Shown here piece by piece: positions 33,501 to 44,144 of a stretch of DNA of 64,000 nt. A program made the translations under genes and the position numbers. Within the stretch, counting starts at the first letter, position 1, and each line of letters opens with the position of its first letter. Source of the DNA: Nectonema munidae (Eukaryota > Nematomorpha > Nectonematoida > Nectonematidae); assembly GCA_030549495.1 (NCBI GenBank), contig JAUIRK010000875.1, positions 1,081,501 through 1,145,500 on the forward strand, in the 5' to 3' direction. Under the pieces are notes generated by a model. It was given only the letters and a program-made list of their open reading frames with translations, ran no database searches and was not told the DNA's origin.

Positions 33501-36358
33501 CTAAATTCTGAATACGCTCTCATATCTGCTCTGAGAAGTGCGTCAATATATCGCTTGAAGAAAACCTGGGCTGTAAGTCCTTCCTCCCCCAAACGCGTGA
33601 GCGTTCTTATAATCTTTTTTCCTCAATTAGGCGGTTTCTAAGAAAAACTTGGCTCTTTTTGAAAAACTAGAGAGCTTATTCTCAGAAACTGAGAATCATT
33701 CAAGACTTCGAAGCTATATCTCTCATGTCAAAGCGCCTTGCATTCCTTATATCGGTTCTCTTCTTTTGTTCCCCCCTTTTTATTCAATTGTTTACCTTTC
33801 AAACTACACTATTTTACTTCGTGCATTTTTATCATAATCTGGGAAGGAAGTATACGTGTTTTTATTTTTTGCCCACGCGAATACTTAACATTTCAGAACC
33901 AGTTTTTTCCATATCAAAATTGTGACCTAAATTTATTTTGTGAGACTTTTTTTTTAAAATCTTTTTAAAAATGCACTTTTAAACGCCATATTTGTTTAAA
34001 AATATGAAAAGACAAAAATTGCGTGATACGTAGAATGATTGATTAAAAATCACTTCACTAATAAATATATGACATCTTGAATCGCACTTTGAATATGTTA
34101 CTAACAAAAATGTCCTCGTTTTACAATATTAGGAAAAATATGCTGACTGCGCATGCTAACAGTGATCGCCTGTACTTATTCGGGCGTCTGTTGATTGCTA
34201 AATATTTTTACTGTTTTGTTGATGCTCGTCATAAATTTTATTACAACTTTTAATTCAATCTTCTTCAAAATATCGGTAGAGATACTAAAAAGTCGCAATT
34301 TGTATCTTTTATATTGAAGGATGCCTGAAAATGTTGAATTGTGCATACGACCCTAAGATATGTAAGCAAGCTCTACAATCTATTCAGATAGAACATTGGA
34401 TAGAATACTAATCATCACTGATCAATTATAATACCTATCATCTTAATTAAAGTCTTTGTATTTTTCAGGAATATACATGACAGATCTAATTTACCTTGAC
34501 AACGTATACAAATTTTCATCCAATTACTGTGATGCAATCAAAAACATTCAGTCTAGAAATGGTTCCTCTACTCTTTCTGGCATCCAACATCTCAAAAGCA
34601 CACTTGAAGTCTTGACCAATTTTCAAAAAACTGATTACAGTAGGCACACTTATTATTACCTGTCTAAATACTGATCTGCCCTTGTTGACGTGTATGATTC
34701 AGCAGGGGGTCTTTTGATGAGGCAAATTTAACTAGTTTTCTAATCGATTCAAAAAATTGTCATGCAATGGAACAGATGTTCTCTTTTCATATCTAAAACC
34801 GGTTAAATATTTTCATTTTAGTGTTTTTTTGGTTATTTTAATTTTCATTTAAAACCATTCCAGCAAATTACATGTGACCTTTCAAAATTAGAAACTTTCA
34901 AGCAATCATGTATTTGAATTTCAATACCTCTTTTATTATATTCTAAAAATGCGGGATCGAACCGAAGACATTGTGTTATCGAAACCCAGTATCTAACCAA
35001 CCTTACTCACGCCCCAAGAGTAGGAGTACTTTGCTGAGCCAAAAATCAAAAGCGTAAATTCTCAGTCAACAGAAAATTTTTATCTGAGTGACCACTTTTT
35101 TATATTTTATAGCACAACTGGATGCGTGTTGTGTGTGGGAACAACTCTGATAGGGTTTATGTATATTTTGAACTTGAATCTTTGACAAATGCAGCTAAAT
35201 TCTTGGGAAGACAAGGGGTAGTGACTTCACTCATGAACTCAACTTTCAAATACTACATATCATTTAAATTAAGGCCACTTAAAATCAGATCCAGACTTGC
35301 GTTCCTACCTTTCTTCAATAACTTATCTTGAAGGCCACCAAAAGCTCATTGAAGACACAAACTTTGAGCTTAGTAAAGTTTTGGAACCAAACTGCAACAC
35401 TTCAGATCGAAGACATTCTACTCTTTGCCATACTGATTTCTTTTCCAAAGATACCTCCACTCCAAACAAGTTTTCCATTTTTTCAAATTCTTCCTCTCCA
35501 AAGTCTCCCTTTTCGTATCAACATCACAAGTCTTATACTCTGAACTCATCATCGTAAGCAAATGTTTAGGTCAAAGTTTTACAAGTTTCATATTTTGTAA
35601 TTCTTTCAGCTCTAAGAGCAAAGAAGATTCCAAGATTTCGAATGGGGACACGTCCTTATTGTCCTTTACAACGAAGAGATCTTCTTATGACCAAATGCCA
35701 GACTCAACGTTTTTAGATGCCAATATTCATTCCAACTCCTCTCTTTCCCTAGATTCTCAAAATTTAGGTATTTTTGACATTTTTCCGATATTAATACACA
35801 CACTTTCGCCTCCATATTTTAGACGACAAAATGAAAGATCTAAGTGAAAAGCTAAAAAAAATAAAACTCTCCTTTGATCCTGGTAAAAAATTTTCTCTAA
35901 ATCTTACTCTAGGTTCTCGAGATGATCCTTCATTAGGCGTATTTTATGAAAGTGTACTCAAGCGAAAAGTTGTCATGAATCATGGAAAAAAGATCAAAGT
36001 TTGCTTTTAATTTTTTTTACAATTTTCAAAGATCTTTAAGCTCAAATTTGTTTTATAGGTTAAAATTTGGAATCGCTTTTGGATCACTTTGAATAAAAAG
36101 AAATTATATTTTTATCCAGCTAAAAAACTTAATTCCCTATTTAGAGAGGATTTTAAGAGAGATCCTATAAAAATTTTGCACATTACTGATTGGAAGCTTC
36201 TTACACGGGAAGATATCAATTATAACTCAAATTGCTTCTTTCTTTACAATCCTAATAAAGGAAATCTTTTCAAATTTAAGACATCAAATCTAGAAGTATC
36301 TAATGCTTGGATCAATTCTCTCAAAAATGTCACATCTAATTCAACTGAAAGTATCTAA
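30445..36358 (+). CDS. Ralgps: RalGPS: Ral GEF with CDC25 and PH domains, 9 exons, 5' incomplete
   Basis: Guanine nucleotide exchange factor for Ral GTPases; family members have a CDC25 domain, a PxxP linker and a C-terminal PH domain that brings them to membranes. Exons: 30445-30585, 33334-33423, 33480-33572, 33631-33754, 34469-34639, 35289-35553, 35610-35767, 35823-35998, 36059-36358 (TAA 36356). All phases fit, giving 505 residues. CDC25 text in order: [107 protein letters not shown] Ser-rich linker of about 120 residues follows, then the PH domain ([39 protein letters not shown]). RalGPS is preferred to other Ras GEFs because no REM domain fits before it, and the YLEGHQ block and C-terminal PH match. 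The exon with the FDVLKV block and the start codon was not found. Confidence 0.92.
31700..32680 (+). other. Unrecognised, less AT-rich stretch in the first RalGPS intron
   Basis: ATG at 31753 opens 37 codons reading [20 protein letters not shown], a text typical of a mitochondrial targeting peptide, then stops. Other frames stay protein-like for short distances further on (a Lys-rich block near 32385-32440 and [16 protein letters not shown] near 32505-32550). The base composition is more balanced than in the flanks. It could be a decayed retrocopy of a gene for a mitochondrial protein, or an unknown transposon. I could not name a parent. Confidence 0.3.
33334..33423 (+). CDS. Ralgps: RalGPS exon, CDC25 domain
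   Basis: 30 codons, phase 0 at both ends, acceptor TTTTAG and donor [26 protein letters not shown] and SYFIKIIK correspond to [20 protein letters not shown] and SHFVKIAK. Confidence 0.92.
33480..33572 (+). CDS. Ralgps: RalGPS exon, CDC25 domain
   Basis: 31 codons, phase 0 at both ends, acceptor TTTGCAG and donor GTAAGT. Contains [20 protein letters not shown] and YRLKKTWA, the Ras GEF signature LNNxxSxxAxxSAL.SxxIxRLKKTW. Confidence 0.95.
33631..33754 (+). CDS. Ralgps: RalGPS exon, CDC25 domain
   Basis: Acceptor CAATTAG and donor GTTCTC; phase 0 in, 1 out. [20 protein letters not shown] then PCIPYIG, the loop before the catalytic helical hairpin in Ras GEFs. Confidence 0.92.
34469..34639 (+). 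CDS. Ralgps: RalGPS exon, CDC25 domain end
   Basis: Acceptor TTTTTCAG; donor GTAGGC at 34640 chosen because it keeps the phase (1 out). [11 protein letters not shown] matches IYLLDLIYID of human RalGPS; the following part is divergent. Confidence 0.85.
34945..35025 (-). repeat. tRNA-derived SINE, copy 3
   Basis: On the minus strand: GGGGCGTGAGTAAGGTTGGT, GATACTGGGTTT and a B box GGTTCGATCCCGC. It is the closest relative of copy 1 at 4185, sharing nearly all of the first 70 bases. It lies in a RalGPS intron. Confidence 0.65.
35289..35553 (+). CDS. Ralgps: RalGPS exon, end of CDC25 domain and linker
   Basis: Acceptor AAATCAG (poor pyrimidine tract) chosen for phase; donor [26 protein letters not shown] matches HVQKYLKSVRYIEELQKFV. 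A Ser/Thr-rich linker follows. Confidence 0.85.
35610..35767 (+). CDS. Ralgps: RalGPS exon, Ser-rich linker
   Basis: Acceptor TTCTTTCAG and donor GTATTT; phase 2 in, 1 out. Low-complexity Ser/Asp/Asn sequence; no PxxP motif stands out. Confidence 0.8.
35823..35998 (+). CDS. Ralgps: RalGPS exon, start of PH domain
   Basis: Acceptor ATATTTTAG and donor GTTTGC (weak); phase 1 in, 0 out. Ends with [15 protein letters not shown], the first strands of the PH domain. Confidence 0.85.
36059..36358 (+). CDS. Ralgps: RalGPS last exon, PH domain
   Basis: Acceptor TTTTATAG; TAA at 36356-36358. [20 protein letters not shown] and the helix WINSLK match the PH domain of RalGPS (WTKYWAAL...LFYYAAKSL). Confidence 0.93.
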   Translation, partial: VKIWNRFWITLNKKKLYFYPAKKLNSLFREDFKRDPIKILHITDWKLLTREDINYNSNCFFLYNPNKGNLFKFKTSNLEVSNAWINSLKNVTSNSTESI

Positions 36359-36602
36359 AAATTTGAGAAAGCTTTTGTATCAAATTTTGCAATCATCACT
36401 CTTGCTGCATTTTACCAGGACTGTTTCTTCCTCAAACAACGAACATATTATATACCTGATAATTACATTATCTCATTTTTATACTTCTCAATAATATAAA
36501 TTACAATTTTTTAGTTGAACTTGTAGCATGAATGAATTTATTATTTTATATTTATTATTATCTTTTGTTTCAAACAAGTCATGAGCCAACCAAAGCAATA
36601 AA
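36359..36602 (+). other. Probable 3' UTR of RalGPS
   Basis: Short A/T-rich stretch with a consensus AATAAA at 36597-36602, about 240 bases after the stop. Confidence 0.5.
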
Positions 36603-37059
36603 CTATTGAATGATATAATTGTTACTTTTTTTACTACCTTCCTCAACAATCTGATTTTAAAAGTTGTTCTATTAAACTCAGGGGTCAAGCTCCGTACGGA
36701 TAATTTTTTAATTTACAATCATTTTGACTACTTATTTAAAAATCACGTAACTCATTTAAGAACAGTGTTGTCAACGGGAACGTAGGTGAATTCTTACTTT
36801 AATAAAATTAAATCTGCAAAAGAAGGTTGCTTTGTTTGCTCGTAAATTGATTAAGTAATAAATCAAAAAACCTACCTACAAATATCTTTAATAACGTGTA
36901 TATGAAAATTTTTAATACATCAATGTTACAATATGATAACATTCTTAAAATAGTCTTTAACCCTATTAGTGCTGGGCAAAATTTGTCCGCTCAAATGCTG
37001 GGGGCCTAAAGTGCCCCCCCCCCCTATTTTTCTCAGATATTAATAAGTTTTTATAAATA

Positions 37060-37445
37060 TTTTTAATGTTACATATATATTTCAACTATGCTGAATTCAG
37101 TGGTGATGTCCATTTTTTATCAAAATCAATCAAACCTGTCAAAAAATTGATTTATATTTGACAGCTCATCTCAAAAAGGAACTTTTTAATTAAATAATTA
37201 TATAAAGTTTTTTACACATATATACCCATTTTCAAGTAGGCTGTGTTTACTGGTTATATTCCTTTTTTTTATATAAAAAATAGTCAAACCTGACAAAATA
37301 ATTTAAATATGACAGCTCATGTCAAAATTAAATTTTTTTTTCTTAAAAAAAGTTTTTTTACATTTCAAGTATATAGAATTTAATGATGTCATTTTTTATG
37401 AAATCAATAAAACCTGTCAAAAAATCGATTAAACCTGTAAATCAA
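37060..37445 (+). repeat. Three imperfect ~145-bp repeats
   Basis: AACCTGTCAAAAAAT-like blocks at about 37132, 37286 and 37411 each follow a TTTTTTAT-rich segment and precede TGACAGCTCAT or similar. Copies differ by short insertions. Confidence 0.55.
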
Positions 37446-38449
37446 TGTCAAATATATAAACATAAAAATAACTTCTACTTACAGTATTTCTCTGGTAATT
37501 ATTTTCTTAATTTATTTAATAAACCAACTTTAGGTGTTTATTCACTCAAAATATTTCATTCTACAGTAACTTATGTAACTCGATAGGACCTCCATCTTTT
37601 TGGCTACAAATTCGTTATCGGCTTGTAGTCTTTACGTCATATTATAATTTACAGTATGTAATTTTGCTATTCATTCCATGATGATCCTTTCTTGGTAGCT
37701 ATTTTTTCATTAGAAATTTATATTCTTCAATGTGTGTTCGAAAATTTTTTTATAATGATGAAATTACTTTTTTCCTCTCTCAAAGCATTTTAATTAAAGA
37801 ATCTTCTGGATGATCGACTTTTTTTATCAGTATCGTGTATTTTATTATCAGGCCTGAATGTTTGTCAACCAATCTTATTTCAAAGGTTTTTTTCTGATGA
37901 ATCATTCGTAATGTTCATTGTTCAATTACAAAAAGTTGTCCACGTTCTTCATCTAAAAAATTATTTCTTTGACGCAAAAGGAAAAAGATGGACAAATTCA
38001 ATTTAAATTAAGAATATCTTGATAGTGACTAAATTCTCACATATTGGCATCTGTGCCATTTTTGAAAAATCTGACCTATTCTAAATTTTCAGATTTCCTA
38101 CCCATCTTAGCTAAATGTTAATTGTAATCCTAGATGATAAGCTATAGATTTAAATATTTTTCATTTGTAAAAGAGGAACTTCTTTTTTGAAGCAACTAAT
38201 ATTATATAATTAAACCACTTCCTAGTTCATTAGAACATGGTAGATCTTCCATTTAGTCAAGATACATATTTTTTTAATTATTTGTTTTGATCACATGTTC
38301 TCTTTTCAATTAGTTTTCAACTTGGTTCCTTCTCTCATACAAATTTTCAAAAGATTTTATAATACGTTTTGTTTTTTTTAATAAATATTTCATACTCAAG
38401 ATGATTGTAGAAAGTATTATAAGCCAAAATATACAAAAAAAAAATTCGA

Positions 38450-39700
38450 GATATTTTTTAAACGTATTATCCAAAATCCAGTACAGAAATAAAATAAGCA
38501 TAGTCGATTTGGTATAAAACAGATATTTTTGAAGACAGTATCTAGAAGTAAACCGCAAATCTGATTGAAGCTTTCAGATATTTTAAAACCATAAATGCCA
38601 AACCTGAGTCCAAAAATGAAACCAGCATCTTCCATTTGGCATAGATTTCAAAAATATTTCTGTAGAAATTAGACGTAAATCGAACATTTGATTGACACTT
38701 TCAGACATTTAAAACCTCTAATGCAAAAAATGATTTCAGAAATAAAAATTATCATGGTCCAATTGGTATAAAAACATATATTTTATGTAAAATTAGAGAG
38801 AATATTTTGGGATATAGGTTTCAGACATAAACCGCAAATTTGATTGGCACTAGCAGTAAAATCTCTAAATGCGAAAACTGTGTTCAGAAATGAAATCATC
38901 ATGATCTATTTGCTATAAAAACATATATTTCATGTAAAATTTGAATCAATATTTTTGGAAACAAATTTTAGAACTAAACGCAAATTTGATTGATACTTAT
39001 AGGTATTTTCACATTCAAATAAATGAAACTAGCATGGTTGATTTGGTATAAGAACATATATTTAATTGTAAAATTTGAATGAATGTTTTTGGAGACAATT
39101 TTTAGAAGTAAACCGCAAATTTAATTAACACTTATAGGTATTTTCACATCCTAAACGTAAAAAATGAGTCCAGAAATGAAACCAGCATGGCCGATTTAGT
39201 ATAACACATATATTTCATTCTAAAATTTGAATGAATGTTTTTGGAGATAATTTTTAGAAGTAAACCGCAAATTTGATTAACACTTATAGGTATTTTCAAA
39301 TCCTAAACGTAAAAAATTAGTCCAGAAATGAAACCAGCATGGCGGATTTAGTATAATACATATATTTTATGTAAAATGTGAAGGAATGTTTTTGGAGACA
39401 ATTTTCAGAAGTAAACTGCAAATTTGATTAACACTTAGGTATTTTCAAACCCTAAATGTAAAAAATTAGTCCAGAAATGAAAACAACATGATCGATTTGG
39501 TATAAAACATATATTTTATGTAAAATATGAAGGAATGTTTTTGGAGACAATTTTCAGAAGTAAACCGCAAATTTGATTAACACTTATAAGTATTTTCAAA
39601 TCCTAAATGTAAAAAATGAGTCCAGAAATGAAAACAGCATGACCAATTTAGTATAAAAACATATATTTTATGTAAAATCTGAAGGTATATTTTATTAGAT
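38450..39700 (+). repeat. Tandem satellite, unit about 150 bp, 8-9 copies
   Basis: Each unit has AGAAATGAAACCAGCATGG, a GATTTRGTATAA block, ACATATATTT, GTTTTTGGAGACAATTTT, AGAAGTAAACCGCAAATTTG and CACTTATAGGTATTTTCA. Units from about 39010 on are nearly alike and those before are more diverged, suggesting recent expansion at the right side. Internal to the TTAA element. Confidence 0.85.
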
Positions 39701-40329
39701 ATATTTTTGATCAATCAAAATTTTGATTGACATTTCCTAAAAAGTAGTCATGATTATTGAAAAAATTAAATATATAAAGTGTTGTACGTTCCAAACTGTA
39801 TATAATTATAAATTTTCAGGGTATTATATAATATAGGTCCTAAGTTATAAGGTTAAGTACAATAATGTCAAAATTTTGCAGAAATTTTTTAATTTTTGAT
39901 GTTGATTGACAGTTTTGGACATGAAAGGGTCATTCAACTACCATGAAAATGGTTTCAAAAGATGCAGCTAGCGATTTTATGAAAAGTCATAAAATTTGAA
40001 GGGATATGATTCAGCCAATTTTCAACAATTAATTTTTTAAACGCCCCCCCCCAGCACTAATAGGGTTAAGATAAATTATGTAAAACACTTTGATTTTTTT
40101 AATCCGCATTTGCTTATTTTTTCATCGGTCGTCTTATTTTTTAAAAAAGCAGAGTTAGTTAAAGATCAAAAGTGTATGTGTCTATATAGAATATATATAG
40201 TCAAGAGTTTGGACACGAGAGACAACCTCTCATCATTTGTGCTAATTTTCTTCCAAAAACTCAAAAAAATGAAGTTGTGCCACAACCTAGGTTTTCCTTT
40301 GTATTTAATTTGATGTTGAAGACTCTGAT

Positions 40330-40625
40330 ATTTGAGATTTACATAGAGTAGATTGAGGTGGCTCGGACAAATCGAAAGAAGAGATAAAAATTGTTGACTG
40401 AAAAAAGTGCAAAAGTTGAAATATGAAGAAGTTTCTAGAAGTGGCAGACTGAAGAAAACTTGAAGACAGGTGGGTAATAAAGATTTAAGAACATTGAACT
40501 TGAATATAGAAGATTGCAAAGACAGAACCTTATGGAGAAAGAAGCAACTGAAGACTCAAAGCGTTTTGAGCGAGGTCTACTCTGAAATGGAACAAAGACC
40601 TCTAAAAAATAAACGATGATGATTT
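40330..40625 (+). mobile_element. LINE 3' tail fragment with ATG-repeat end
   Basis: GGTGGCTCGGACAAATCGAA encodes RWLGQIE, followed by GRLKKT and further on LRTLNLNIEDCKDRTLWRKK. This is the LRWLGHxxR...GRPKKTW...LxxxxxxDRxxWR pattern at the end of RTE-like LINE polymerases. It ends AAAAAATAAACGATGATGAT, a short ATG repeat as tail. A few stops break the frame. 5'-truncated. Confidence 0.75.
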
Positions 40626-40789
40626 AATTTGATACCTTTTTATAAAAAAGTTTGCTCCATTTTTGATTTGATACAATAAAAATGGGGAGATTGAAGTCAA
40701 ATCTGAAATGATAGAGAGGTTTAAAGCATTTATTATGAAAATATCAACACGAAAATAAAAAACAGCCATACTATATTTTAAAGGGTTTT

Positions 40790-40900
40790 AGTTTAGTCCT
40801 TTGAAAACCAGTGTTATATCAGTGTCCCAAAAAAGGAAAAGCGCTTTCTTCAAATATATATAATTCTTTTGGAAAAAAACAGAATTCAATTTTAATAATT
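40790..40900 (+). repeat. Left part of the second GCAGACG-related short element
   Basis: TTTAGTCCTTTGAAAACCAGTG then ATCAGTGTCCC matches the start of the element at 45498 (TTAGTCCTTTGAGGATGAG...GGTGTCCC). The right end is not recognisable. Confidence 0.4.
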
Positions 40901-42222
40901 TGAATAGAGGAGGAGTGATAAAATATTGGATACACCTTTTTAATTGGTCGAACTACAAGAAGGTAAAACTGTTTTGTTGTTTTTGGTATATGAGAAAATA
41001 ACAATGGATTGTTCAATTTTTATTGGTATGATGATGAAGAAGAAAATGAAGGTAAACATTCAATTCATTAGGCAAGTGAACTTGTGTCGAACTATGAAAA
41101 AAGAACCCTAATGCTTGCACCCTTGGGCCTTGGGCTAAACAAATTCCCCCCCATCCACCTATTATTTTTCCTGGGGGTTTTAATTTTTTTAAAAAAAAAA
41201 AATTTGAGGAGCAGAATTTTGAAGACTAATAGTCTGCTTTATTTTTCAATGCAATTTTATATATCTAAAGCAGATGATTTCCATTTCTTGGGAAACCGGT
41301 TCTCAAGGGTTCAACTAAAAAAAATAAAAGCAGGTTTCCACTGTTTTCTTTTTCCACAAACGTTATATAATTTTGAGAAAAATCTGAAAATAACATAATG
41401 GAAACTTCTAGATTCTTTCTTCGCCTAAATGAATTTAAAGTCCAGCTTCTAATGTATGTCATTTTGTATGAATAAAATAATAGCTAACTTTAATTAGCAA
41501 ATAAAGCTATATAATCTAATATGGTAATTTCTTTAGAAAAATAGTTATCTTGAGTCAATTCATTATTTTTAATTAAAATAATATAATGAATGCTAACTTT
41601 TACTAGCTACTTCGTTACCTAATTCACTAACCAATAAAAGTAGAGTAGACGGCCGTACTCACTCACCATATATAAATTATATTTAGCTCAATTCATCAAG
41701 CATTTCAATATATTATAAAAATAGGAGATTTTATATCTTTACTATTCTCAAGTCTCATAAAGTCTATTCATGATCAATACATAATTGAAATTAAAATAGC
41801 TAAATGAGAGACATTTTTTTATGTTACAGTAAAGCTGTGAAATCAAAGACTTCATGAAAACATTCAGCCAATTTAGAAAATTCTCGACTTGATTAAATTC
41901 ATAGTAGTCACAAGAGATTTTATGTGATTCCTAGGAATTCCATGAAATACTAGTGAATTCTTTAAATTACTAAGTAAAGCAGTGATTTCACAAATTCTCC
42001 GAAAATTTCAGTGTACAATTTACTTTAACATATACATTTGCTGTGATTTTCAAAAATTCTCCTAACTATTAAGATATTAAGATAACTCTAACCATTGCTT
42101 GCATACTTCATGAACATTGCCGAACTCATTACAATAAAGTAAAACTCCATACAGCAAACACTTTTTCATTGACATCTTTCCAATTAGTGTAAAATAATTA
42201 TTATTTGGAATTTTATATAACA
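40901..42222. other. AT-rich intergenic stretch, nothing identified
   Basis: Short frames only (for example 41084-41398). A GGGGGG/CCCCCC-containing patch at 41110-41180 and a GCAGATGATTTCC patch at 41270 hint at old short elements, without usable ends. Confidence 0.3.
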
Positions 42223-43740
42223 TCAATAAATCAAGGGCTTTAAAGCAGACTTCGTTTTCTTTGATTTAGAAACTCTCCTTAGCTTTGTTTTTTCTACACT
42301 GTACGTCTTGCGTGGATCAAATGCTAGGGGAGAGTCTGTGAGGCCACTTTGACCTTCTTTATCGTTGTTGTTCGCACGTTTGGAATCGTAGCTTTCGTTG
42401 GAGCGAAGTTTATCTTCACTTTTAAGTGAATTAGGAATAGGAGAGCGGATTGCTTTGGAAACACTAGTGCTGCTACTACCACAGCCATTATTGAAGCAAG
42501 CGTGTTCGCCGCTTTTTTCTTTAGAATATTGAAAGTACTTGCTAATGTTTATGCTTTTATTGCTGGATTCGCTTGTATTATTCGTATGCTGCAAAAAATC
42601 TATTTTCAAATTTTTGTAGTTGTGGTTAAAATTTGCATGAGAAGAATCACGCATCGAATAATGACAATGATTTTGACTACTAAACAACTTGTAAAAGAGA
42701 TTTAGCATGTCCATCATTCGTTCTACTTCATTTTGCCGACTAATAACTTCGTTCATTTTTTCAAACTGCAAACTATGAGATGTTTCAATAAGTGAAGTGC
42801 AATCATGAGAACAAACTTCAATTTTCTCAACGATCAGCGAATAAAAGTTTACCAGTTTTTCTTTTAATTGATTTAATGAAGTTTCAAGAATTTTTTGAAT
42901 AGAATTTTCGTTTTTTTCGGCGTACTTGTCATTTATTATTTTCAACAAGTCATGAACATTTTTGAGTTCTACTTCTACGTTATTCAATTTGTCGTCTTTG
43001 TTAGGATTCAAAGTTGCTACGCTTTCAATCTTCCTTCCTAATTCATTTATCTGAGTTTTTTGATTTTGGAGTATATCTTGGATACTGTTAATCCATGATA
43101 TATCTATTTTTTCAATGCTTTTCAGCTTTGAAGCAGTAATTTCATAAATGGTGTTCACTTTTTCCGAAATTGTGTCAACTTTTCTGTTATATTTTTCTTC
43201 AAAGTTGTTTAGCTTTGCTTCAAATAAGTTGAACAAGTTTTTAAACATTTCTTCAAATTGTTTCTGGTGTTGTATCGTGCCCTCATATAAACTTTTGTTT
43301 ATGCTAGATAATATACTATTTTGTTCTTGGATTACTAGGTTATTGTTTCTATACATTTCGTTTCCATGTTTACTATTCTGAATACAATTTTTATTATCAT
43401 CTTTGTTTGTGAATACTTGAGAATTTTGTGAGAATATTTCAGAAATATCATTTTTAATATCACTATATGGTCTTTCGCAACTTATGCTATAGTTCAATCC
43501 ATTTCCAATCTGACTATTTCTGGTCAAACAAGTCATATCACTGTTTTCACTTGATTGCGATAATTTGGTAATAGGTTTATAATATGAGTTATTATTTTGT
43601 AGATCTTTTTGGGAATCGAACAGGTATTGTGAATTTTCCATAGAATAAATACTGGAGTCCTGAAACTTTGCTAAATTCTTTTCTTTATCATTCAAAAACA
43701 TAGATTCTGTTGGTATAATGTATCTATTTTTTGCAAACAT
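42223..43740 (-). CDS. Unrecognised 505-residue coiled-coil protein, intronless frame
   Basis: The longest open frame of the window. ATG at 43740-43738, stop TAA at 42225-42223. Residues 1-130 are Asn/Ser-rich and look disordered. Residues about 135-355 are heptad-like with many Glu, Lys, Leu and Ile (for example FEEMFKNLFNLFEAKLNNFE), with a Cys/His-containing interruption (CSHDCTS). The last 40 residues are basic (FDPRKTYSVEKTKLRRVSKS). No signal peptide or membrane segment. A strong acceptor, TTTTCTTCCTAG, ends 9 bases before the ATG, so a 5' non-coding exon upstream is likely. I do not recognise the family; a structural or meiotic coiled-coil protein would be possible but is not shown. 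The intact frame in an AT-rich region, where chance stops are frequent, argues that it is a real gene. Confidence 0.8.
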   Translation of the reverse strand: MFAKNRYIIPTESMFLNDKEKNLAKFQDSSIYSMENSQYLFDSQKDLQNNNSYYKPITKLSQSSENSDMTCLTRNSQIGNGLNYSISCERPYSDIKNDISEIFSQNSQVFTNKDDNKNCIQNSKHGNEMYRNNNLVIQEQNSILSSINKSLYEGTIQHQKQFEEMFKNLFNLFEAKLNNFEEKYNRKVDTISEKVNTIYEITASKLKSIEKIDISWINSIQDILQNQKTQINELGRKIESVATLNPNKDDKLNNVEVELKNVHDLLKIINDKYAEKNENSIQKILETSLNQLKEKLVNFYSLIVEKIEVCSHDCTSLIETSHSLQFEKMNEVISRQNEVERMMDMLNLFYKLFSSQNHCHYSMRDSSHANFNHNYKNLKIDFLQHTNNTSESSNKSINISKYFQYSKEKSGEHACFNNGCGSSSTSVSKAIRSPIPNSLKSEDKLRSNESYDSKRANNNDKEGQSGLTDSPLAFDPRKTYSVEKTKLRRVSKSKKTKSALKPLIY

Positions 43741-43900
43741 TTTAAAACACTAGGAAGAAAACTTGAAAATTGATACTTCAAAAAGCTAATATTGAATTAT
43801 GCGTGTTACTAAAAGTAATTCCTTAATAGAGTTTTGTCCTAAAAAGAGATATTTATATTATGTGAAAATATTAAAGATGTCTTGGAATATTTTTAATTAA

Positions 43901-44026
43901 CCCATTTAAGGCCAAGCAAAGCAGATGATATCTAAAAAAACGCAGACGATTTATATTCAAAGTCATTGAAAAAAGCAGACGAAGATGAAATTACGTTCCA
44001 AAATAAGAACATTGGCCGTAAATGGG
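43901..44026 (+). mobile_element. TTAA-flanked MITE with GCAGACGAT motif, copy 3
   Basis: 126 bp between TTAA at 43897-43900 and 44027-44030. Ends CCCATTTAAGGCCAA and TTGGCCGTAAATGGG are inverted repeats with one mismatch. Nearly the same as 29574-29702, so the family moved fairly recently. Confidence 0.8.
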
Positions 44027-44144
44027 TTAATCTGAACATGGCATTTCATAGATTGTTAGCATATTTATTATAGGAAATTTTTCTAATGCCTTGTAACTTG
44101 ATGGAGTCATCAAACATGGTTCACTTTATTATATTTTAGACTAA

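Larger units (their letters stand above)
36961..40065. mobile_element. 3.1-kb piggyBac-type element without transposase, carrying a satellite
   Basis: Perfect 16-bp inverted ends CCCTATTAGTGCTGGG (36961-36976 and 40050-40065) lie inside TTAA at 36957-36960 and 40066-40069. TTAA duplication with CCC ends defines piggyBac-type transposons. C runs follow just inside each end (near 37014-37023 and 40044-40052). No transposase frame is visible; the interior is a ~145-bp repeat in about three copies (37060-37440) and a ~150-bp tandem repeat (38450-39700). It would depend on a transposase supplied elsewhere. Confidence 0.85.

Noticed and set aside
43148-43381. 77-codon plus-strand frame inside the 505-codon gene
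   Set aside because: Antisense shadow of the coiled-coil gene.
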